A DNA stretch of 61,716 bases, from the NCBI RefSeq assembly GCF_013359695.1, contig NZ_JABFMU010000039.1, positions 1 to 61,716 on the forward strand, in the 5' to 3' direction. The DNA is from Pseudomonas sp. C2B4. GTDB taxonomy: Bacteria > Pseudomonadota > Gammaproteobacteria > Pseudomonadales > Pseudomonadaceae. Position numbers and translations under genes: made by a program. Below, piece by piece: positions 33,864 through 42,481 of this stretch. Position 1 is the stretch's first letter. Each line of letters starts with the position of its first letter. The notes beneath the pieces are model-generated. The model saw only the letters and a program-made list of their open reading frames with translations, did no database searches and was not told the origin of the DNA.

Positions 33864-34600
33864 CCAGTGCAACGTTCCGCTTCTACGAGGAGCTCAACGA
33901 TTTCCTGCCGGCCGAACGGCGGCGGCAGTCCTTCACCTGCGAGTGCGCGCAAGGGGCGACGGTCAAGCACATGATCGAGGCGCTCGGGGTGCCGCACACC
34001 GAGGTCGAGCTGGTGTTGCTCAACGGCGAGTCGGCGGGCTTCGGGCGGGTGATCTTCGACGGTGACCGGCTGGCGGTGTATCCCAAGTTCGAAACCCTGG
34101 ACATCAGCCCGCTGCTCAAGGTTCGCGCGCAACCGCTGCGGGTGTTGCGCTTCATCGCTGATGCGCACCTGGGCGGGCTGGCCAGCCTGTTGCGCATGAG
34201 CGGTTTCGACACGCTCTACGACAATGGCTTCGAGGATGGCGAGATCGCCGAGATCGCAGCAACGCAAGGACGCATCGTGCTGACCCGCGACCGCGAGCTG
34301 CTCAAGCGGCGGATCATCAGCCACGGTTGTTACGTGCATGCCCTGAAACCGTCGCTGCAACTGCGCGAATTGTACGAGCGCCTCGATCTGGCGCGCAGCG
34401 CGAGGCCCTTCAGCCTGTGCCTTCATTGCAACGTGCCGCTGCACGAAATCAGCCCGGAACTGGCCCGGCCGCACGTACCGCCACGGGTGAGCACCCTCTA
34501 CTCGCACTTCCTGCGTTGCGACGCCTGTGAGCGGGTGTACTGGGAGGGTTCGCATTGGCGCGGCATGTGTGCACTGCTGGCGCCGTTGCTGGACCGATAA
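33860..34600 (+). CDS. Mut7-C RNase domain protein with N-terminal ubiquitin-like domain
   Basis: 246 residues. An N-terminal Mut7-C-type ubiquitin-like domain (about 4-88, MTSATFRFYEELNDFLPAER) is followed by the Mut7-C region, a PIN-fold RNase domain (RFIADAHLGGLASLLRMSGF near 95, IVLTRDRELLKRR near 138 with candidate metal-binding aspartates) and a zinc ribbon with CLHC and CDAC. A role in RNA cleavage or quality control is predicted but not shown in bacteria. The ATGA overlap with the Usp gene is notable. Confidence 0.87.
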   Translation: MTSATFRFYEELNDFLPAERRRQSFTCECAQGATVKHMIEALGVPHTEVELVLLNGESAGFGRVIFDGDRLAVYPKFETLDISPLLKVRAQPLRVLRFIADAHLGGLASLLRMSGFDTLYDNGFEDGEIAEIAATQGRIVLTRDRELLKRRIISHGCYVHALKPSLQLRELYERLDLARSARPFSLCLHCNVPLHEISPELARPHVPPRVSTLYSHFLRCDACERVYWEGSHWRGMCALLAPLLDR

Positions 34601-34621
34601 CGGCGCGCATCGCACCGCTTT

Positions 34622-35317
34622 TCAAGCCAGCATTTCAGCGATCCACCGGGCCTGCCGGGCGACATCCTGCACCTTTTCCTCGGGAACGACCTGCCGCGCC
34701 CGGGCGAAGTTATTCAGGGTCTTCTGCTTCTGCCGCAGCTTGCGCTGCCACTTGACCAGGAACGCCGGGCTGCGTGCCTGCATCTGCAGCGGGCCGAAGT
34801 ACAGTTCCTCGGCGGTGTACTGCACAGGCCCGGCGCGCTCGGCGACGATGATTTCGTAGTCGAAGCGGTTTTCCCGCAGCACTTCTTCGCAGAGGATCTG
34901 GTAATCATTGTCCATCAGCCATTGACGCAGTGGCTGCTCGCCGCCATTGGGCTGCAGGATCAGCCGCTCCTGACCGCTCAGGCGCGCCTTATCGCGGTCT
35001 AGAATGTCGCGGATGGTCTCGCCGCCCATGCCGCAGAGACTGATCGCCGTAATCCCGTCTCCGGGCTCGATCGCCGCCAGGCCATTGGCCAGGCGCACGG
35101 TGATCCATGGCTCCAGGCCGTTCTCGCGCACGGTGCGTTCGGCCGAGCGAAACGGCGTCAGCGCCACCTCCCCCGCCACCGCCGCCGTAATGACGCCACG
35201 GCGCAGCAATGCCACCGGCAAGTAGCCGTGGTCCGAACCGATATCGGCCAGGCGCGCACCGGCCGGCACGTGTGCCGCCACGCGCTCAAGGCGCATGGAC
35301 AATGTCTGTTCGTTCAA
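34622..35317 (-). CDS. trmK: tRNA (adenine(22)-N1)-methyltransferase
   Basis: 231-residue SAM-dependent methyltransferase of the TrmK (COG2384) family, which methylates N1 of A22 in tRNA. The SAM motif I reads LADIGSDHGYLPVALLRRG, followed by family text ITAISLCGMGGETIRDILDR and LILQPNGGEQPLRQWLMDN; a C-terminal coiled-coil-like segment (WQRKLRQKQKTLNNFARARQ) completes it. The first codon is TTG at 35317; ATG at 35296 is an alternative start. Confidence 0.87.
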   Translation of the reverse strand: MNEQTLSMRLERVAAHVPAGARLADIGSDHGYLPVALLRRGVITAAVAGEVALTPFRSAERTVRENGLEPWITVRLANGLAAIEPGDGITAISLCGMGGETIRDILDRDKARLSGQERLILQPNGGEQPLRQWLMDNDYQILCEEVLRENRFDYEIIVAERAGPVQYTAEELYFGPLQMQARSPAFLVKWQRKLRQKQKTLNNFARARQVVPEEKVQDVARQARWIAEMLA

Positions 35318-35525
35318 CGGCTACCCCTTTCTCATCTCGAACGTCCGGCACCTTTGGCCGGATCGGGGCGTGATTCTGTCGGGCAATGCCGAACATTTCA
35401 AATCCATGCGACCAGGGCCATGGTTCGCAGGGCCTTCTCGGATGCAGCGTCTTCAATTTGCGGTCCGGCGCACCGGACAATCAATTGGTCTAAAGTGATC
35501 GGCTAACCGGAGTAAGGAATAGAGG

Positions 35526-36134
35526 ATGCTCTACTTTCAGGAAATGCTGGGCATCGCCGTGTTTTCGATCACCGGGGTGCTGGCGATCAAAAAAGCCGAT
35601 GTCGATCTGTTCGGCGCTGTCGTGCTGGGCATCATCACCGCCATTGGTGGCGGCACCCTTCGGGACCTGTTGCTGGATCTGCCGATCTTCTGGATCGTCG
35701 ACTTCAATTACATCTGGGCCGCGCTGGTTGCTGCACTGCTGGCGTTTTTCCTGACGAAAGGACTGCAGCGACGTTATCGCCTGCTGCTCTATCTCGATGG
35801 TCTGGCCGCGGCCCTGTTCGGATTGGCGGCGACCGAAAAAGTGCTGGCCTTGCACCTTGCCGCGCCGTTGGCGGTGATGATGGGCGTGCTGACCAGCATT
35901 GGAGGCGGCATCGCCCGGGATGTCCTGGCAGGACGGGTTTCACTGTTGATGTCGCGGGAAATCTACGCCACACCGATCTTGCTGGGCTGCACCCTCTACG
36001 TTGCCTTGCGCGACGTGTTCCCGTCGTTCTGGATCGCCGGCTGGATTGCCCTGGTGTTCACTTTCGGCCTGAGATTCTTCGCCATTTACAAGCATCTGCA
36101 AATGCCGGCGATCTTCTCTACCCGGCAAGGATAA
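35526..36134 (+). CDS. TRIC-family cation channel (UPF0126/YadS-like)
   Basis: 202-residue membrane protein made of two repeated TRIC units of three helices each. Each unit carries the glycine motif: AIGGGTLRDLLLDLPIFW near residue 40 and SIGGGIARDVLAGRVSLLMS near 125. Prokaryotic TRIC proteins form trimeric potassium-permeable channels. GAGG precedes the ATG. It stands alone between divergent trmK and the convergent acetolactate-synthase-like gene. Confidence 0.88.
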   Translation: MLYFQEMLGIAVFSITGVLAIKKADVDLFGAVVLGIITAIGGGTLRDLLLDLPIFWIVDFNYIWAALVAALLAFFLTKGLQRRYRLLLYLDGLAAALFGLAATEKVLALHLAAPLAVMMGVLTSIGGGIARDVLAGRVSLLMSREIYATPILLGCTLYVALRDVFPSFWIAGWIALVFTFGLRFFAIYKHLQMPAIFSTRQG

Positions 36135-36171
36135 TGCGTCCGCTGTTCAACGCCTGCGCGTTGCGATCGTA

Positions 36172-36203
36172 CCTGTCGGCCCAAACCTTGTGATGCCGAC
36201 AGG
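36172..36203. terminator. Inverted repeat between convergent genes
   Basis: CCTGTCGGC (36172-36180) and GCCGACAGG (36195-36203) form a perfect nine-pair stem with a 14-base loop, in the gap between the converging TRIC and acetolactate-synthase-like genes. There is no T run, so termination is uncertain. Confidence 0.4.
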
Positions 36204-36250
36204 CTGCTCAATGGTATCGAAACCGCCCTGCTCCAGCGGTACTGAAACAA

Positions 36251-37894
36251 TCAGACCAATGCGCTTCTGCGCTTGAGCTCGCTGTTGAGAATGAAATCAT
36301 TCTCCGAATAATCCACCGGGCAATCGATCACGTGCACGCCCGGCTCGCTGATGCAGCGTTGCAACAGCGGCAGGAAGCCTTCGGCGCTTTCCACCCGATG
36401 CCCCTTGGCGCCATAGCTTTGCGCGTACATGACGAAATCCGGGTTGCCATAGTCCAGGCCGAAATCGGTGAAGCCCATGTTCGACTGTTTCCAGCGGATC
36501 ATGCCGTAGGCGTCGTCGCGCAGGATGATCACCGTCAGGTTCATCTTCAGGCGCACAGCGGTTTCCAGTTCCTGGCTGTTCATCATGAAACCGCCGTCAC
36601 CGCACACCGCGACCACCGGACGGTCCGGGTAGACCAGGTGCGAGGCCATCGCCGACGGCAGGCCCGCGCCCATGGTCGCCAGCGCGTTATCCAGCAGCAC
36701 GGTGTTGGGCTTGTGGGCCTTGTAGTTGCGGGCGAACCAGATCTTGTAGATGCCGTTGTCCAGCGCGACGATGCCCTCGGACGGCAAGGCACGACGCACG
36801 TCGGCGACGAATCGCTGCGGGTAGATCGGGAAGCGGTTGTCATCCGCGCCCTCGATGATCTGCGCTTCGTTGGCTTCGCGGATCGCCATCAGGCGGCTGA
36901 AGTCCCAGTGCGGCTGGACCTGTAGCGCCTCACCGATCTGCCACACGGCGTTGGCGATGTCGCCCACCACTTCGATCTGTGGGAAATAAACGGGGTCGAC
37001 TTCCGCAGATCGGAAGTTGATGTGGATCACTTCAGTGCCGCCACGGACCATGAAAAACGGCGGCTTCTCGATGACGTCGTGGCCGATGTTGACGATCAGG
37101 TCGGCGGCCTCGACGGCACGGTGCACAAAGTCACCGGCAGAGAGAGCCGCGTTGCCGAGAAAGCGTGGGTGACGCTCATCCACCACGCCCTTGCCCATTT
37201 GCGTGGTGACAAACGGGATGCCGGTGTTGTCGATCAGTTGCTTGAGAACCTTGCAGGTCATCTTGCGATTGGCGCCGGCGCCGATCACCAGGATCGGGCT
37301 GCGGGCGGCCCTCAGCTTTTCGACGGCGCCTTCGATGGACTTGTGCTCGGCCAAGGGACGACGGACCAGGCTTGGCGAGATGGGCAGGCTTTCGGTTTGT
37401 TCGGCGGCGATATCTTCCGGCAGTTCCAGGTGCACGGCACCGGGCTTTTCTTCCTCGGCCAGCCGGAAGGCTTCACGCACCCGCGAGGGAATGTTGTCGG
37501 CGGAAGCGAGCTGGTGGGTGTACTTGGTCAGCGGTTGCATCATGCCGACGACGTCGAGGATCTGGAAACGGCCTTGCTTGGATTTCTTGATCGGCTTCTG
37601 GCCGGTAATCATCAGCATTGGCATGCCGCCCAGGTAGGCGTAGGCACCAGCGGTGACCAGGTTGGTTGCCCCCGGCCCGAGGGTCGACAGACTGACGCCG
37701 GTCTTGCCTGTGAGCCTTCCGTAGGTCGCGGCCATGAAGCCGGCGGATTGTTCGTGGCGGGTCAGGACCAGTTTTATCTGGGACTTGCGCAGCGACTCCA
37801 GCAGGTCCAGGTTTTCTTCACCCGGAATACCGAAGACATACTCGACGCCTTCGTTTTCCAGGCATTGCACGACGACATCTGCGGCCTTGGCCAT
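36251..37894 (-). CDS. Acetolactate-synthase-like TPP enzyme (large subunit type)
   Basis: 547-residue thiamine-diphosphate enzyme. The catalytic glutamate is in YVFGIPGEENLDLLESL near residue 27, the FAD/central domain follows (ILVIGAGANRKMTCKVLKQL), and the TPP-binding motif starts at GDGGFMMNSQELETAVRLK near 430. No regulatory small subunit lies beside it, so it is more like the catabolic AlsS/IlvB-type enzymes than biosynthetic IlvBN. Its natural product (acetolactate or another alpha-hydroxy ketone) cannot be fixed from sequence. Confidence 0.85.
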   Translation of the reverse strand: MAKAADVVVQCLENEGVEYVFGIPGEENLDLLESLRKSQIKLVLTRHEQSAGFMAATYGRLTGKTGVSLSTLGPGATNLVTAGAYAYLGGMPMLMITGQKPIKKSKQGRFQILDVVGMMQPLTKYTHQLASADNIPSRVREAFRLAEEEKPGAVHLELPEDIAAEQTESLPISPSLVRRPLAEHKSIEGAVEKLRAARSPILVIGAGANRKMTCKVLKQLIDNTGIPFVTTQMGKGVVDERHPRFLGNAALSAGDFVHRAVEAADLIVNIGHDVIEKPPFFMVRGGTEVIHINFRSAEVDPVYFPQIEVVGDIANAVWQIGEALQVQPHWDFSRLMAIREANEAQIIEGADDNRFPIYPQRFVADVRRALPSEGIVALDNGIYKIWFARNYKAHKPNTVLLDNALATMGAGLPSAMASHLVYPDRPVVAVCGDGGFMMNSQELETAVRLKMNLTVIILRDDAYGMIRWKQSNMGFTDFGLDYGNPDFVMYAQSYGAKGHRVESAEGFLPLLQRCISEPGVHVIDCPVDYSENDFILNSELKRRSALV

Positions 37895-37999
37895 TTCTGC
37901 ACCTCAATATCCGTGGGCAAACGCATCCACTATAGCCCGATACATCGGGTTACCAGTCGCGATCTGCTCCAGCGGTTGTCGTGCTCAATGCCAAACCCT

Positions 38000-38099
38000 T
38001 GTAGGAGCGAGCCTGCTCGCGATGGACGTCAACGATAACGCGTACTGTCTGAATGATCGCGTTGTCCGGACATTTTTCGCGAGCAGGCTCGCTCCTACA
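38000..38099. repeat. REPIN (GAGC family, TGTAGGAGC variant)
   Basis: Arms TGTAGGAGCGAGCCTGCTCG and mirror ending CTCGCTCCTACA with spacer CGTCAACGATAACGCG, the reverse complement of the spacer at 15228. It lies in the 215-bp gap between the acetolactate-synthase-like gene and the OsmC-YcaO gene, 10 bp from the latter's stop. Confidence 0.85.
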
Positions 38100-38109
38100 G
38101 GAAGCGTGG

Positions 38110-40326
38110 TTAACGGGATAAATTCGCCACGTTGGCCCGTGCTGCATGCAGTTTTTTGTAGCTGTCGATCAGCCGCAAGTGCCTGTCGAGGCCCTCCAGC
38201 TTCATGCTGGTCGGGGTCAAGCCGTAGAAACGCACGCTGCCGTTCACGGAACCGATCGCGGCGTCCATACGCTCGTTGCCAAACATCCGGCGGAAGTTGG
38301 CCTCGTAGTCTGGCAGTTCCAGATCCTCGTCCAGTTCCATCTCCAGCACCGCGTTCACCGCCTGGTAAAACAAGCCGCGCTCGACCGTGTTGTCGTTGTA
38401 TTGCAGGAACATTTCCACCGCCTCTTTCGCCTCTTCATATTGCTGCAAGGCGAGCCAGATCAGCAGCTTCAGCTCAAGGATCGTCAACTGGCCCCAGGCC
38501 GTGTTGTCGTCGAATTCGATGCCGATCAAGGTGGTGATGTCGGTGTAGTCGTCCAGCTCGCTTTCCACCAGACGCTCCACCAGGCCCTTCAGCTCGGTTT
38601 CGTCCAGGCGATGCAGGTTCAGGATATCTTCGCGGAAGAACAGGGCCTTGTTGGTGTTGTCCCAGATCAGGTCGTCCACCGGGTAGATTTCCGAATAGTC
38701 CGGCACCAGGATGCGGCAGGCGGTTGCGCCGATGTGCTCATACACCGCCATGTAGACTTCCTTGCCCATCCCTTCGAGGATGCCGAACAAGGTCGCGGCT
38801 TCGTCGGCATTGGAGTTTTCACCCTGGCCGGAGAAATCCCACTCCACGAACTCGTAATCCGACTTGGAGCTGAAGAAGCGCCACGACACCACGCCGCTGG
38901 AGTCGATGAAGTGCTCGACGAAGTTGTTCGGCTCGGTGACTGCATGGCCTTCGAAGGTCGGCTGCGGCAGATCGTTCAAGCCTTCGAAGCTGCGGCCCTG
39001 CAGCAATTCAGTCAGGCTGCGCTCCAACGCCACTTCAAGGCTTGGGTGCGCGCCGAACGAGGCGAAGACACCCCCGGTGCGCGGGTTCATCAAGGTGACG
39101 CACATCACCGGGAACTCACCACCCAGCGAAGCATCCTTGACCAACACCGGGAAGCCCTGGGCTTCCAACGCCTCAATGCCGGCCAGAATCCCCGGGTATT
39201 TCGCCAGCACATGCTGCGGCACGTCCGGCAGTGCGAATTCACCTTCGATGATTTCGCGTTTCACCGCACGTTCGAAGATCTCCGACAGGCACTGCACCTG
39301 GGCTTCCGCCAGGGTGTTGCCGGCGCTCATGCCGTTGCTGAGGTACAGGTTTTCGATCAGGTTGGACGGGAAATACACCACCTCACCGTCCGACTGACGC
39401 ACGTACGGCAGCGAACAGATGCCGCGCGCTTCATTGCCGGAGTTGCTGTCGAACAGATGCGAGCCACGCAGCTCGCCATCGCGGTTGTAGATCTTCAGGC
39501 AATATTCGTCGAGGATTTCAGGCGGCAGCTCATCCTTGCGGCCAGGCTGGAACCAGCGCTCATCCGGGTAATGCACAAACGGCGCGTTGGCGATCTCTTC
39601 GCCCCAGAACTGATCGTTGTAGAAGAAGTTGCAGTTGAGCCGCTCGATAAACTCGCCCAGCGCCGACGCCAATGCACTTTCCTTGGTCGCGCCCTTGCCG
39701 TTGGTAAAGCACATCGGCGAGTGCGCATCGCGAATATGCAGCGACCAGACATTGGGCACGATGTTGCGCCACGAAGCGATTTCGATCTTCATGCCCAGGT
39801 CGGCCAGGATGCCCGACATGTTGGCGATGGTTTGTTCCAGCGGCAGGTCCTTGCCGAGGATATAGGTGCTCGCCTCCGACGCACCCTCTAAATTAGAAGC
39901 AGGCATCAACAACGCCTGGGCATCGGCATCGAGGTTTTCCACTTCCTCGATCACAAACTCAGGCCCCGCCTGCACCACCTTCTTCACCGTGCAACGGTCG
40001 ATGGAACGCAAAATGCCCTGGCGGTCCTTGTCCGAGATGTCCGCCGGCAACTCGACCTGGATCTTGAAGATCTGGTTGTAGCGGTTTTCCGGGTCAACAA
40101 TGTTGTTCTGCGACAGGCGGATGTTATCCGTGGGGATGTTTCGGGTTTCGCAGTACAACTTCACAAAGTAAGCCGCACACAAGGCCGACGAAGCCAGAAA
40201 GTAGTCGAACGGACCCGGTGCCGAGCCATCGCCCTTGTAGCGGATTGGCTGGTCGGCGATGACCGTGAAGTCATCGAACTTGGCTTCAAGTCGAAGGTTG
40301 TCGAGAAAATTGACCTTGATTTCCAT
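38110..40326 (-). CDS. ycaO: OsmC-YcaO fusion protein
   Basis: 738 residues. An N-terminal OsmC-like domain (about 1-130; VNFLDNLRLEAKFDDFTVIA, YFLASSALCAAYFVKLYCET with a redox-type cysteine) is joined to a YcaO domain (about 160-700; TNGKGATKESALASALGEFI with the conserved ATP-handling region, and GNTLAEAQVQCLSEIFERAV). YcaO proteins activate amide carbonyls with ATP; the E. coli protein affects S12 methylthiolation and lacks RiPP partners. There is no precursor peptide or RiPP gene adjacent, so a housekeeping role is likely. The C-terminus lacks the PxPxP ending of azoline-forming YcaOs. Confidence 0.9.
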   Translation of the reverse strand: MEIKVNFLDNLRLEAKFDDFTVIADQPIRYKGDGSAPGPFDYFLASSALCAAYFVKLYCETRNIPTDNIRLSQNNIVDPENRYNQIFKIQVELPADISDKDRQGILRSIDRCTVKKVVQAGPEFVIEEVENLDADAQALLMPASNLEGASEASTYILGKDLPLEQTIANMSGILADLGMKIEIASWRNIVPNVWSLHIRDAHSPMCFTNGKGATKESALASALGEFIERLNCNFFYNDQFWGEEIANAPFVHYPDERWFQPGRKDELPPEILDEYCLKIYNRDGELRGSHLFDSNSGNEARGICSLPYVRQSDGEVVYFPSNLIENLYLSNGMSAGNTLAEAQVQCLSEIFERAVKREIIEGEFALPDVPQHVLAKYPGILAGIEALEAQGFPVLVKDASLGGEFPVMCVTLMNPRTGGVFASFGAHPSLEVALERSLTELLQGRSFEGLNDLPQPTFEGHAVTEPNNFVEHFIDSSGVVSWRFFSSKSDYEFVEWDFSGQGENSNADEAATLFGILEGMGKEVYMAVYEHIGATACRILVPDYSEIYPVDDLIWDNTNKALFFREDILNLHRLDETELKGLVERLVESELDDYTDITTLIGIEFDDNTAWGQLTILELKLLIWLALQQYEEAKEAVEMFLQYNDNTVERGLFYQAVNAVLEMELDEDLELPDYEANFRRMFGNERMDAAIGSVNGSVRFYGLTPTSMKLEGLDRHLRLIDSYKKLHAARANVANLSR

Positions 40327-40472
40327 GCGGGATTACCAGAATAGCGAGCAGACGATTTGGCCGCCATTATCCGGTTTTTCAGCGGGATGTATTGTGCTTT
40401 CAGAGAGAAGGCGGCTGATCGATTGAATATCCGATGTCTGCCGGCTGTACTCGCTCCCACAGTTGGATCTTT

Positions 40473-41429
40473 TTACTCAATCACTTTGGCATACACCGCT
40501 CGATCAACGTTCCCGCCGGACAGGATCACCCCCACCCTTTTGCCCACCATGGTTTCTCGCTCCTGAATGAGCGCCGCCAGGGCCGCCGCACCTGCCCCTT
40601 CGGCGAGATTGTGGGTGTCGGTGTAATACACGCGCATGGCCTCGGCTACCTGTGCCTCACTGACCGAGACGATGCGCTGCGCACCTTCCGCGTAGACGGC
40701 AAAGGCTTCCGCAATGGGCCTGCGCACGGCAAGGCCGTCGGCAAAGGTATTGGCCGAGGCGGTTTCGCGTATTTCTCCCGCCTCGAACGACAATTTGGCG
40801 GCCTCGGCTTCGGTGGACACCACGCCCACGACGCGGGTCTTCAGGCCCAGTGCGTCGCGGGCGGCGATCACCCCGCAAATGCCCGATCCACAGCCGATTG
40901 GCACATAGACGGTATCCAGATCCGGTGCAGCCTTGAACAGCTCCAGCGCATAAGTGGCCACGCCTTTGACCAGCTCGGTATGAAACGGTGGAACCAGGTA
41001 AAGGTCATGCAGTTGCGCCAGCCGTGCGGCCTCCTCACGGGCCTCATCGAAATCACGGCCAAACTCGACCACTTCGCCGCCAAAGGCGCGCATGGCACTG
41101 TTCTTTTCTACCGAGTTGCCTTCGGGCACGACAATCAGCGCCTGCAAGCCCAGCGCGCCGGCGGCCATTGCCAGGCTCTGGCCATGGTTGCCGCGGGTCG
41201 CGCTGACAATCCCCTTGATGCCCGGGTGCGTACTTTTGAGCCAGTGCATGAAGGTAATGCCACCACGCACCTTGAAGGCCCCTGTGGGGGTGTGGTTTTC
41301 GTGTTTGACCCACACCGTGCAACCCAGACGCTCGGCCAACAACGGCCAGGGGTACTGGGCAGTGGCAGGCATGGCCTGGTACACCTGGCGAGCGGCTTGT
41401 TCGATATCGTCGAGGGTCAGTCTGTGCAT
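40473..41429 (-). CDS. Threonine/serine dehydratase-like PLP enzyme
   Basis: 318-residue fold-type II PLP enzyme. The PLP lysine is in KHENHTPTGAFKVRGG near residue 50, and the glycine loop for phosphate binding is VPIGCGSGICGVIAA near 165. It lacks the C-terminal ACT-like domain of biosynthetic IlvA, so it is a catabolic-type dehydratase (substrate threonine, serine or a hydroxy amino acid such as hydroxyaspartate). The ATG at 41429 follows AAGGGAG; the frame open to 41612 runs into the divergent AraC gene and is rejected. The AraC regulator starts 106 bp away. Confidence 0.87.
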   Translation of the reverse strand: MHRLTLDDIEQAARQVYQAMPATAQYPWPLLAERLGCTVWVKHENHTPTGAFKVRGGITFMHWLKSTHPGIKGIVSATRGNHGQSLAMAAGALGLQALIVVPEGNSVEKNSAMRAFGGEVVEFGRDFDEAREEAARLAQLHDLYLVPPFHTELVKGVATYALELFKAAPDLDTVYVPIGCGSGICGVIAARDALGLKTRVVGVVSTEAEAAKLSFEAGEIRETASANTFADGLAVRRPIAEAFAVYAEGAQRIVSVSEAQVAEAMRVYYTDTHNLAEGAGAAALAALIQERETMVGKRVGVILSGGNVDRAVYAKVIE

Positions 41430-41535
41430 GAGTCGTTCTCCCTTGGGTTGTGCCCAGTCTAGACAGGGGCGCATGACGCTGACTTTCAAAAAACTGACCT
41501 GACTTTTGGGCCCCTGCTTCACTACTATGGTGCCT

Positions 41536-42345
41536 ATGAGCCATCGAAACCGCCGCCTGCCGCCACTCCCCTCCGAACCGGTCCGTCGTATCGAGGCTGG
41601 GCCCTGGGCCATCGAATTGTTACCCGGCGCCGCCTACGCGACCCGCTATGTCGCGTCCCAGTCGGCGATCGGCTTTGCCTTCGACAGCCAGCGCGGCCTG
41701 CACGCCATCGGCAGTGACCGGGTTCAGCCCTTCGATGCCATGCCCAACGGTCTGGCATTCGTCCCCGCCGGCTGCGACGTGTTTTCCGAGTCACCCGAGG
41801 GCGGTGAATACCTGCGGATCATGCGCCGCGACGGTCTTGCGCTGCCGGGGGACCGTGCCTTCAACAATCGCATCGATCCGCAAGCGATCGCCCTCGCACT
41901 GCGCATGCGCGGCGCGTTGTTGCGGCCCTCGGTGGAGGACGACTGGGAAGCCTGGGCACTGGCGCTGGCGCAACGGACACAGGCGGACGATGCGCCGCCG
42001 TCAGTGCCCTCAGGTTCAATCACCGGCAAACGGATGCGCTTGCTCGATGAGTTCATTGATGCGGGCCTCGACGGTGCGCTGGGGGTGAAGGTAATGGCGG
42101 ATGAGTTGGGGTTGTCCGAAGGCTATTTCATGCGCGCCTTCAAGCAGGCGACCGGCCAGAGCCCGCACAGTTACCTGATCGACCGACGTCTCGCCAGGGC
42201 CCGTGCCCTGATGCGCGACTCCACCGCCACGCTGGCGCAGATCGCCCTCGCCTGCGGCTTCAACTCCCAGGCGCACATGGCGACCGCCTTCAGGCAACGG
42301 CTTGGCATCAGTCCGGTGCAGTTGCGCAGGTGCTTGACCTTCTGA
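41536..42345 (+). CDS. AraC-family transcriptional regulator
   Basis: 269 residues. The C-terminal double HTH reads VKVMADELGLSEGYFMRAFK, then GQSPHSYLIDRRLARARALM and IALACGFNSQAHMATAFRQR. The N-terminal half is a cupin-like effector domain. Starts at 41527 and 41536 are both possible; 41536 (MSHRNRRLPP) is used. It is divergent from the threonine-dehydratase-like gene and upstream of the MHS transporter, so it probably controls one or both. Confidence 0.87.
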   Translation: MSHRNRRLPPLPSEPVRRIEAGPWAIELLPGAAYATRYVASQSAIGFAFDSQRGLHAIGSDRVQPFDAMPNGLAFVPAGCDVFSESPEGGEYLRIMRRDGLALPGDRAFNNRIDPQAIALALRMRGALLRPSVEDDWEAWALALAQRTQADDAPPSVPSGSITGKRMRLLDEFIDAGLDGALGVKVMADELGLSEGYFMRAFKQATGQSPHSYLIDRRLARARALMRDSTATLAQIALACGFNSQAHMATAFRQRLGISPVQLRRCLTF

Positions 42346-42481
42346 GCCGTGCTGGCGCGAATCCTGCTTCGTTCAGCGGCATCACGTCGGTGCTGACTAT
42401 GCGGATGACACTTTTGAAGTGAGTCGCATCAGTGGCTGCCCCGATAATCGAACGCTCACTGACGAAATGTCGAGGTCAAGC

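Noticed and set aside
38146..39891. 581-residue open frame on the plus strand
   Set aside because: Antisense shadow of the OsmC-YcaO gene, without any recognisable domain.
38110..40326. RiPP (azoline) biosynthetic cluster around YcaO
   Set aside because: OsmC-YcaO fusions are found as stand-alone genes; no precursor, dehydrogenase or protease is adjacent.
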